Shown here piece after piece: positions 15,611-22,156 of a stretch of 22,156 bases of DNA. Every line of letters starts with the position of its first letter. Positions within the stretch are counted from its first letter, which is position 1. This stretch comes from Azolla pinnata. Its lineage: Eukaryota > Streptophyta > Polypodiopsida > Salviniales > Salviniaceae. A program made the translations under genes and the position numbers. The notes below the pieces were generated by a model that searched no databases, was not told where the DNA came from, and worked only from the letters and a program-made list of their open reading frames with translations. The stretch is taken from NCBI GenBank assembly GCA_037176905.1, contig JBBBWG010010035.1, positions 1-22,156 of the forward strand, read 5' to 3'.

Positions 15611-16217
15611 AAAAACAGGTAATATTACACAACAGAAGTATATGGAATATTCCCTGACATACCACACGAAATCTGAAAGTTTTGGCGGTTTGAATAAAAT
15701 ACTTGAGTACTGGTATTATAGAAATTAGAAAGGAGGCGAAAAATCTTGCAATTTAGTTCAGCCCGAGAAATTGAAAGAAATGAAAATTCATCCAATTTCT
15801 AATGGTTGTAGACTAACTATTTTTTTTTAATTTAGAGAAATGCTAAGTGTTTATTAATCAAGAACATTGGCCTTTAATACTAAATATATCACGACCTTGT
15901 TCACTATATATTTAGACCTTACGTGTAGAAATATATATATGTAATTTGTTTAAGAAATATATCAAAAAATATAAGAAAAAATATGATAATTACAAAAAGA
16001 ATTGAATATAATCAAGTTGTACAGTTAAAGCCACAAAATTGACCTATAATATCTAAGTCTTCACTATTAGAACCAGTTATAGGCATATAGTGAAGCTTTT
16101 ATCTTCTTCAAAACTATTGATTAGAGCATTTTCCTCATCCACATGTAATGCAATCAATATCAACGACATCGTGAGTGGAGGTCTTGCTTGGCGGCATACC
16201 TTAGCTATGCTTCCAAT
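15611..16217. other. Gene-free AT-rich interval
   Basis: A T-rich run at about 15823, AT-rich words near 15930 and no recognisable frame or element. The open frame at 15537-15728 has no family resemblance and overlaps the repeat before it. Confidence 0.5.
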
Positions 16218-16297
16218 CTTGAATGACCTGATTTTAATCATTGACTTCCTTGAATGACCTGATTTTAATCATTGACTTCCTTGAATGACCTGATTTT
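16218..16297. repeat. 31-bp tandem repeat, 2.6 copies
   Basis: Unit CTTGAATGACCTGATTTTAA followed by TCATTGACTTC at 16218-16248 and 16249-16279, then 18 bp of a third copy (16280-16297). The copies are identical, which indicates a recent expansion. Confidence 0.95.
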
Positions 16298-16960
16298 GTA
16301 AAGATAAAAGCATAAAATATAACATCCACTGCTTCCAAATTGAGGGTGGTTATGTGTTGGACATTTTCCTGTCTTTATTTAACTCCCTAAAACCTAAACT
16401 CTAAACCGGTTGTACCCATCATTTCTAAACTATATTTTGAAGAAAAGGTAGAGTGACGAGTACTCTAATACCAATGAACTTTCAAGGATAACAGCTTATT
16501 ATTTACCTTCACCTTTTGATACATTTAGAACCTTTGCTCTCCAAAATGGATGACCCAATCATAATCCTCTGCGAGCGTTCCGATTAACATGCAAAACTTT
16601 ATTTCCTATAAATGTTCTTGTCATCTTGCTTAAACCTCTTTTAACATTTTTGGTCAAACATAAATATAGCTTTGGTCAGGCCAAATTAATTTAGTAAGCT
16701 CATCTAGAAGGGTTTTAGAGAATTCTCATAAGTTTTTACTGCCAAGAGTCCATGAGAAAGGCATAGATATTGGCAAAGAACCATACAAGCAATAATCAAT
16801 GATCTTATGCTAATGAGAAAAGAAAATAATCCACTATGAAACATCTTGATTCCTTGCATACTTTTTTACCTGTTCTATATGTTTGATTTTCATCTCTAGA
16901 GAATGTTTAAAAAACTGATATTTATCTGAAAAATCAAAATTTAATGGTTAAAGGCTTTTG
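16298..16960. other. Gene-free interval
   Basis: AT-rich, with no recognisable coding, RNA gene or repeat. It lies downstream (minus strand) of the decayed gene at 16965-17860. Confidence 0.45.
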
Positions 16961-16964
16961 TTCC

Positions 16965-17860
16965 TCATATGGCATCTCCATAGCACCATATACTTATTAT
17001 AGAATTTAGAAATTGCAATAAAAAACGAAAACTGCATCGTGGTTCCCATAGGGTTGAGGATAAATATTGCTTTGGATATAATCCTATTATTTTATTTGCT
17101 TCAACCCATTTTATAAAAAATACATGATTGAAACTAATGTTATGTAGTGAAGAAAAAATGTAGAATATTTTTATAATCTGTACCATGTACATATCTTTCA
17201 AAATCATACACCTCTATTAAGTGTATGACTTCTGGTTTGGGTGTATTAGATTCACATATCAAATTACTCAAATCTTGAAATGTACATGCATCACAATGTG
17301 AAAGCTTCTTAGAAATTGTACTAAACATATGATTAATATGATCATGAATATCCAACGACATTTGAGTTGTTCTCTCTTGCAATATTGTCGAATTGCAAAT
17401 ACATGATCGGGGGGCAACGACCCAATCCATGATTGTAAAACCCTTTGTATTCTTTTTATGATAAGATTCGGGTCATTAAGAATATTTGGGTATATAAAAA
17501 AAACATATGGTGTGACCACATTATGATATAAGAAGAAACCGACGAGATGCATCTATCCAAGATATTAATCAGGCACATCTTTTGGAATCCGAGTATAGAA
17601 AACATAGTTTTTTGTTTGTCCATGTCATTTATCATTAAGCACATATAACCACCAGGAGATTTTAGAGCTTTATCTCTATGATCAGTAACTTTCATCCGTT
17701 CTCAAGCTTGGCTATCTTGATGTTCCTTCAAAACGTTTTAACAAACATCATTTTCTACATCATTAGTTCTAATGCCATTTATCATGCTTTTCAGGTTTGC
17801 ACATATTACACATACACCCATGCGCACGTTTCGTCGTATTACACCATTATCAAAATTTGC
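16965..17860 (-). pseudogene. DUF7869-like protein, decayed
   Basis: Minus-strand homology passes through at least four frame segments. Order: VCVICANLKSM (a CxxC element, about 17790-17820), a stop-interrupted LKEHQDSQA*ERMKVTDHRD, INDMDKQKT (about 17620), HLVGFFLYHN and YPNILNDPNLIIKRIQRVL, LPPDHVFAIRQYCKRE, then HDHINHMFSTISKKL, CESNTPKPEVIHLIEVYDF, HNISFNHVFFIK and KQYLSSTLWEP. I recall this pattern (GMDQ; HDPNLT; LDN..RENKN; GHTHEDIDQMFS; TPKPEV) from uncharacterised DUF7869 proteins, often multi-copy in non-seed plants, algae and some animals. The spaced Asp/Glu motifs could suggest an RNase-H-like transposase, but that is inference. Stops and frameshifts make a working product very unlikely. 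Confidence 0.65.
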
Positions 17861-17909
17861 ATTCTACAATCGTGTGAATTGCACTCCATTTGCTTAGCGT
17901 CGGCCTAAA

Positions 17910-17985
17910 ACACATGGCAGGTCGATGCACTGCATCAACCTACCATGCTAGGCATGCCCATGTGCCGCATCGACCTGCCTTGTGT
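17910..17985. repeat. Foldback with 13-bp perfect arms
   Basis: GGCAGGTCGATGC (17916-17928) and GCATCGACCTGCC (17967-17979) are perfect reverse complements. With mismatches the arms extend to about 20 bp (ACACATGGCAGG / CCTGCCTTGTGT). The loop is 38 nt and contains GGCATGCC. The segment is unusually GC-rich for this area. Confidence 0.9.
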
Positions 17986-18380
17986 TGCCTTGGAACAAGC
18001 TATTATAATCCGCCCGCCCATCTGCCGCTACTATTACCCCATCTCCAAGGCATACTGCGGTGCTTGCCAGTGCCACTACTGTTACTATCAGAGATCTACA
18101 TTTTCAAGCTGATGACGATGATGCTGGTGATGTGGTGTTAGTGGTGATGTGAACTATTCTGCTTGATTCTTCCGACTTCATTCTCAAATCATTTCACATT
18201 CTATGCTTCTCTTTTGATTTCCGCATCCAGGATCTCTGATACAAAGCATCTGGATGATTTTTCCACACCCAGTACATAACATATTTGAGACATCTGAAGC
18301 ATCCAAAGCATGGTGCTTCCTTGCTCTCAAAGATGATGAGATTTGTTTTTGACATCTGTACAGATGATGAGAATTCTGGA
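17986..18380. other. Unassigned interval with minor minus-strand frame
   Basis: A minus-strand frame at 18184-18438 includes ALDASDVSN, LCTGCGKIIQMLC and PGCGNQKRS. Its Cys pairs catch the eye, but I recognise no family, and the upstream part overlaps a TTC-rich repeat. Not called as a gene. Confidence 0.3.
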
Positions 18381-18384
18381 CCTC

Positions 18385-18655
18385 TCCCCTAAAACCAATA
18401 GCAGGTTTTCGCCATATTTTACTATGGCTTGCCGGCAAACATCTTCTTCTTCTTCTTCTTCTTCGATGACCAGATTTGCTGGGGCTTTACTTCTTTCTTT
18501 ACCCTCTAAAATTAATGGCAAGTGTTTCGCCATATCTTTCTTTCCACCCTAAAATCAATGGCAGGTTTTAGCCACAGACAGAGTTCTTCCTCTTCTTCTT
18601 CTTCTGATGACTAGAATTGATGGTCCTTTCTTCTTTCCCCTCTGATAACAATGAT
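18385..18655. repeat. TTC-rich repeat with CTAAAATCAATGGCAGGTTTT units
   Basis: CCCTAAAACCAATAGCAGG (about 18388), CCTCTAAAATTAATGGCAAG (about 18503) and CCCTAAAATCAATGGCAGG (about 18547) are followed by TTTCGCCATAT or TTTTAGCCA. Runs of TTC/CTT occur at 18442-18466 and 18586-18604, each followed by GATGAC and then CTTTCTTCTTT-like sequence. This is a two-to-three-copy degenerate repeat of about 130 bp around a trinucleotide tract. The poly-Glu frame on the minus strand comes from the TTC run. Confidence 0.8.
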
Positions 18656-18659
18656 TAGG

Positions 18660-19660
18660 GTTATTGAGTAGAATGCCAACTCAGGGTAAAGGAAACGCTA
18701 AGAGAATCGGTGGATATCTAAAAGTATTTAATTTTCATATTAAAAGACCACAACAAGAGAAGTCATGATTGTTCGCTGGATTGCTCGATGTGGATACATC
18801 TTGAGTTTTAGTATAATTTTCTCATCCCTCCGACAAGTTACATCCGTGTTTCGTGGTGATATATCGGAGATATTTAAACTATTTAAATTGTAGTTGAGAG
18901 TTTTCATTTTTAATACTCCTGACCAAATAGATTAAGTTACAAAGGCTATATGAAATATATGTCACATAGTGGAAGGCCTAACATGGTAATTGTTGTGATT
19001 AAATTTATTAAATTTTTGTTGTTTAAATTTTGTCAATTGCTGTAATGTCTTTAACGCTTTCATTTTTACTCATCTTTTGACTTTCTTGTAGGGTGAAATC
19101 GTGGTTCGTCTTTCAAATTTATTAGTAATACTGAGTTCATCAATATGGGGTTTTTATGACCAAATCAGCAAGAAAAGAGTTCGAGAACACTTCAACCTAA
19201 ATGGTATTATCAAGTACAGTTTTTTTCTAGCGGTTACTTGAAAGTTAATACATGTTGTATGTGACAAATCTCCTGTCAACCTCTATAAAAAACTGCAAAG
19301 ATTAATAATTAATAAATTTTGGAACTGTTCTCAAATGTGCATGATTGGATTCTTGACCTTTTCTCAAATGTGGATGATTGTACTATTTTACTCGAGATCT
19401 CGAGCACCCACTACACCTTCCGCTACCTCCAAATCAGCACTGCTGCCCGACAACTGAAGCTATATCCCCAAAATAAGAATCTGCTAGTCATTCTTGATTA
19501 GACCAACACTTCTGAAATACATCCACATCTGACGTCGTGAATGTATCTAGCGATAATCCTCCTCATCAAGATATGAACAGAGACCAATGACACCCATATA
19601 GTAAAAAATATTTCACATTTATATTAAGTTTAGGTTATTTATAACACCAATTAATCATAT
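18660..19660. other. Gene-free interval
   Basis: AT-rich, with no recognisable gene. A partial local duplication occurs at 19326-19380 (TTCTCAAATGTGCATGATTG and TTCTCAAATGTGGATGATTG). The open frame at 19319-19501 covers this duplication and matches nothing I know. Confidence 0.45.
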
Positions 19661-19661
19661 A

Positions 19662-19853
19662 TTAAAGAGAACAGTTTTTATCTGTCGAGGTACTTGCAAA
19701 CTCCACCCTGAAAGTCAAAGCATCTCTGCTATCCCATCTTAGGTACCATGTGATGCGATCTAGGTCGCACATGTCAAGCACTATGTTCCAAAGCTCCCAG
19801 TGCCAAGGCCGCCCTTCACTCAGCATCATGACAGTTTTAGGGCTGCCCACCAT
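19662..19853 (-). CDS. Unrecognised Trp-rich ORF fragment
   Basis: The minus-strand frame contains MMLSEGRPWHWELWNIVLDM, CDLDRITWYLRW and DALTFRVEF. Its composition (four Trp, amphipathic blocks) looks more like real protein than the other small frames here. A TAG stop lies directly before its ATG and no start context is clear, so it is probably an exon piece or a decayed transposon protein. I cannot name a family. The flanking GC-rich DNA (to about 20420) gives no further continuation I can support. Confidence 0.3.
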   Translation of the reverse strand: MVGSPKTVMMLSEGRPWHWELWNIVLDMCDLDRITWYLRWDSRDALTFRVEFASTSTDKNCSL

Positions 19854-20450
19854 CTAATTGTGGTGGTAAGCCAACTACCTCCCGGTCTACTATTGCCCAA
19901 GTAGCTCTTGTGTAGTCGCTCCGACGGTTCATGATATGCGTGAGTATGGTTCGATGAAGCTAAACCAAGATCACTACACCGTACTTGAGCATGGGGTACC
20001 GGTTGATGTGGGCGCCTCAATCAACATCCCATCCGCAACACCCATGACATCCACGTCTATGTCCCGAACGATTGGAGGGGCTTGCACATGTAGATAGATG
20101 AACCGGGACTAGATCTAGGGTGGCTCTGGACGGTACTCGCATGACTTGATGAGGCCTCTACTGATCTTGGGGATGTCAGTTGTGGGCTAGTTCTTAATGG
20201 ATTGGTGTTGGTCCGAGGCCGAGTGTATGGGAGGCTGTCTCATGGGGTTGGCCCATCTAGGGGCGTGCTCCCATCTAGGTGGCCAAGCTCACATCAAATG
20301 ATGTCGGCTAACCCCCCCGACCAAAGGTGGTGGACTGGCATGCTATATACAGCCCCATCTCCTCTGCTGGTGGCATACCACCAAAGTGAACTGACATCTG
20401 ATATTTCTAGTTTCTCATGGTAACATGATATTCATGCCACTCAATATCTA
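19854..20450. other. GC-rich interval without recognisable gene
   Basis: More GC-rich than the rest of the window, with several short frames on both strands, none showing known motifs. It could be non-autonomous transposon sequence near the CACTA fragment. No termini were identified. Confidence 0.35.
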
Positions 20451-20599
20451 ATGTGGGAGGAATTGGCAATCAATCAGCCATCTATCTATTTCATACACAA
20501 AATCAATCAATATCTAGCAGGAAGGAGCGGTTGGCTGGCAGTAGGAAGGGTCGAGCAAAGGAAAAGCAACAAAAAGTAAATATGTTTTTCGCCACATCC

Positions 20600-20760
20600 A
20601 TTTTTGGACATCTTGTTGTGCCTTTTGCAACAAAAATAGACGTGACTATTATTGCAAGTATAGCTGCGACTATTGCTGGAGCATTGCCACAAGTTTTGTT
20701 GAAACTTAGCCGCGAGTTTTTTAAAAGATTAGCCGCAACCTTTGGTGGAAGTTCCTGAGA
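20600..20760. repeat. Short-unit repeat of GCGACTATTGCTG/GCAAGTTTTGTTG type
   Basis: Words such as ATTGCAAGTATAGCTGCGAC, TATTGCTGGAGCATTGCC, ACAAGTTTTGTTGAAACTT, AGCCGCGAGTTTT and AGCCGCAACCTTTGG recur with a rough 11-13 bp beat. The open frame at 20453-20758 (Ala/Ile/Thr-rich end) is explained by this repeat. Confidence 0.6.
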
Positions 20761-21200
20761 ATAATTGTTTGTCGGGTTTACAGCAGCTTAAAGTCTTCAT
20801 CCACTGATGCACAGGAGTTGCGTTAGACTCACATTAGCCAATGGGGAGCACGGATCATTGGATGCCGGTGTGATTGGTGCAGAAAGAGATTTCGACGCGC
20901 CTAGCGGGCACGATTTTACGCAAATGGGGCCATTGGAAACTTGAGGAGTCACCACATGATATACTGTAGTATACTGTGGCACCAAGGTTATTAGTTGGCT
21001 TTTACAAGCATGCAAGGCAGAGGCTGATGCAGAAGAGGCGCATGTACATTAACGCATCCACGTTGTCGATGATCTTGAGGGTCTAGCAAAGAAGGAAGTT
21101 TTTCATCGTTCCAACGTCAGAAATGAGTGAATGGTGGATATATTGAAGACTTGGATCGCTTGACACGTCAGCAAGGATATGGATGTCACCCAGTACAAAG
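20761..21200. other. Interval upstream of tnp2 fragment
   Basis: Plus-strand frames contain DDLEGLAKKEVFHRSNVRNE (about 21065-21125) followed by a stop. This could be a decayed N-terminal part of the CACTA transposase, but I cannot match it with confidence. Confidence 0.3.
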
Positions 21201-21660
21201 CTCGACTTCATACTTCTCGACTCTATTAAATGTTGCTAGAACACCATTATATGATAGCGCTAGCTTCTCAGTATTACGAGCATCGATAGAACTCATTAAT
21301 CTCTAAACATCATATTCATGGATTAATGCGATCATAGATATATTGCTCAATTTAATGGCGAAGATGTTACCTGGTCCGCATTGTCTACCAGATTCATATG
21401 ATGAGGCAAAAAAGTACACGTTGCATGCGCTCCACTACTAGAGAATCCGTGCATGTATCAATGATTGTGTGCTCTTCCGAGGAGAATTATCAGATCTAAT
21501 AAAATAGTGAAAATCTGGAGTGGCCAGATATGGATAAGACGTAACATCAATGCAAGTTCCTCACAAGAGTAACCTAAAAGTTGCTAGGCCAATGTTTCCA
21601 TCATTCAATAAAGCATATCGCTACAAAGTTGTGCCAAAGTTGAAACAAGTTTGAAGCAAA
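21200..21660 (+). pseudogene. CACTA (En/Spm) tnp2 transposase fragment
   Basis: Plus strand, with one frame change: LYDSASFSVLRASIELINL (about 21250-21305), IDILLNLMAKMLPGPHCLPD and SYDEAKKYTLHAL (about 21334-21440), then RIRACINDCVLFRGELSDL (about 21442-21500), a K-S-G-V-A-R-Y piece where the family has a CPxCGxxRY zinc-like motif, VPHKSNLKVARPMFPSF and YKVVPKLKQV. This matches the tnp2 pattern (LLxLLxxxLPxxNxLPxSxYEAKK; IHACxNDCxLFRxE; CxxCGxxRY; KVLRxFPxxPR). In complete elements TNP2 mobilises CACTA-ended DNA. Stops after HALHY and SDLIK, and loss of the Cys pair, show decay. No CACTA terminus was found. Confidence 0.75.
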
Positions 21661-21820
21661 TATGCAGCAAACTTGCAACTCAGTTGCTACAACCTTACTT
21701 TAACTTTGCTGCGACTTTGCAGAAACTTTGCTGGAACATAACTGCGAGATTGCTGCAATGTAACCCATGCCGCTAAGTTTCTGCACTGTAGCTCTAACTT
21801 TGCTACATGGAGGGTGGCAC
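21600..21820. repeat. ACTTTGC short-unit tandem repeat
   Basis: Copies of (A)ACTTTGCTGCG-like words at about 11-13-bp intervals: TAACTTTGCTGCGACTTTGC, AGAAACTTTGCTGGAAC, TAACTTTGCTACATGG, with the complementary form GCAAACTTGCAACTCAG and GCCAAAGTTGAAACAAG on the low side. It begins where tnp2 homology ends and overlaps its last codons. Related words are at 15360-15610 and 20600-20760. Confidence 0.7.
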
Positions 21821-22156
21821 AATTGCTTTATATCAAATTCACTAATAATATGAGGTTCGTTGTTAATTTCAGGCTCCAACACTTCCCGGTTATTCCCAAA
21901 CTCAGTGTAATATTCTAATGTTGATCTATCGCATAATTGATGGATTGTTATCTAACACATTGGAGCCAAGTTGGGAAGTGGAGAATACATGCCAATTCTC
22001 CAGCTTGGTAGCATATCGATTTCACATGGCCTTAATTTGAAGCTGAACATCGAAACTTGAGATTGGGCTTAGGCATGGACTGTCAGAACCTCGTGGCACG
22101 TGCACATGGATGAGCACATAAGGCAACCTTGTATTTCGTTTTCTTCCATTCGTATT
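21821..22156. other. Gene-free interval at window end
   Basis: No recognisable frame. It contains TGTCAGAACC at 22081 and a CACGTG core near 22096, neither with supporting context. Confidence 0.4.

Noticed and set aside
18327..18533. Poly-Glu minus-strand protein
   Set aside because: The Glu run is the TTC trinucleotide tract; both sides are repeat units and no domain is recognisable.
20453..20758. 101-codon plus-strand ORF with hydrophobic C-terminus
   Set aside because: The Ala/Ile/Thr-rich half is generated by the GCGACTATTGCTG-type repeat; no homology or codon signal beyond it.
22081..22090. TGTCAGAACC as another chromovirus LTR edge
   Set aside because: It equals the complement of the family's LTR terminus, but the next bases (TCGTGGCACG) do not match U5 of any copy in the window, so a chance match is likelier.

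Overview
This window is repeat-dense, AT-rich nuclear DNA of a land plant. No intact host gene is visible. Evidence for a plant is plant-type Ty1/copia pol, Ty3/gypsy chromovirus pol with a chromodomain, a CACTA (En/Spm) tnp2 fragment and tRNA-like SINE-style sequence. The chromovirus gag and its self-priming signature recall the Tf1/sushi/Tcn1 side of the chromoviruses. Together with a fragment of a DUF7869-like protein this tilts me towards a non-seed plant (bryophyte, lycophyte or fern), but that is only a weak inference.

Layout. 1-283: young-looking copia reverse transcriptase (RT) fragment (+), abutting an inverted chromovirus gag fragment (284-472, -). 476-1015: no gene, one tRNA-like stretch. 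1015-4610: an internally deleted copia element on the minus strand (gag with zinc knuckle, RT, RNase H, polypurine tract, 3' LTR), split by a 485-bp solo LTR (2048-2532) with a perfect ATCAC target duplication. 4615-5560: chromovirus tail, LTR A, primer-binding site and gag (+). 5560-6545: inverted gag of another gypsy family, a 101-bp-offset duplication and a tRNA-like element. 6547-6993: LTR C, with a heat-shock-element array. 7870-11260: a copia LTR fragment containing a nested chromovirus (LTR B, chromodomain, integrase, RNase H, truncated RT, rearranged LTR D), all minus. 11230-11830: ATGCAT/ATGTAT-rich low-complexity DNA. 11830-13138 and 14932-15350: a roughly 155-bp satellite whose monomers are inverted repeats, split by a third chromovirus remnant (LTR E, integrase, gag). 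15360-16960: small repeats. 16965-17860: decayed DUF7869-like gene (-). 17900-20760: foldback, TTC-rich and other minor repeats, no convincing gene. 21200-21660: CACTA tnp2 fragment (+), followed by an ACTTTGC-type short-unit repeat.

How the parts fit. One chromovirus family explains five LTRs or LTR parts, three gag fragments and two pol fragments. Its LTR has a contiguous array of alternating GAA/TTC pentamers (a canonical heat-shock element) just upstream of TATAAATA. Exactly 33 nt after the TATA box is GTTCGAGTCAA, the reverse complement of TTGACTCGAAC immediately downstream of the LTR. That is the arrangement expected of a Tf1-type self-primed retrotransposon. LTR D joins U3, R and antisense U5 through this same 11-mer, as an inverted fold-back structure. 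All coding regions here are broken; the window is a record of nested insertions, inversions and deletions rather than a working locus.
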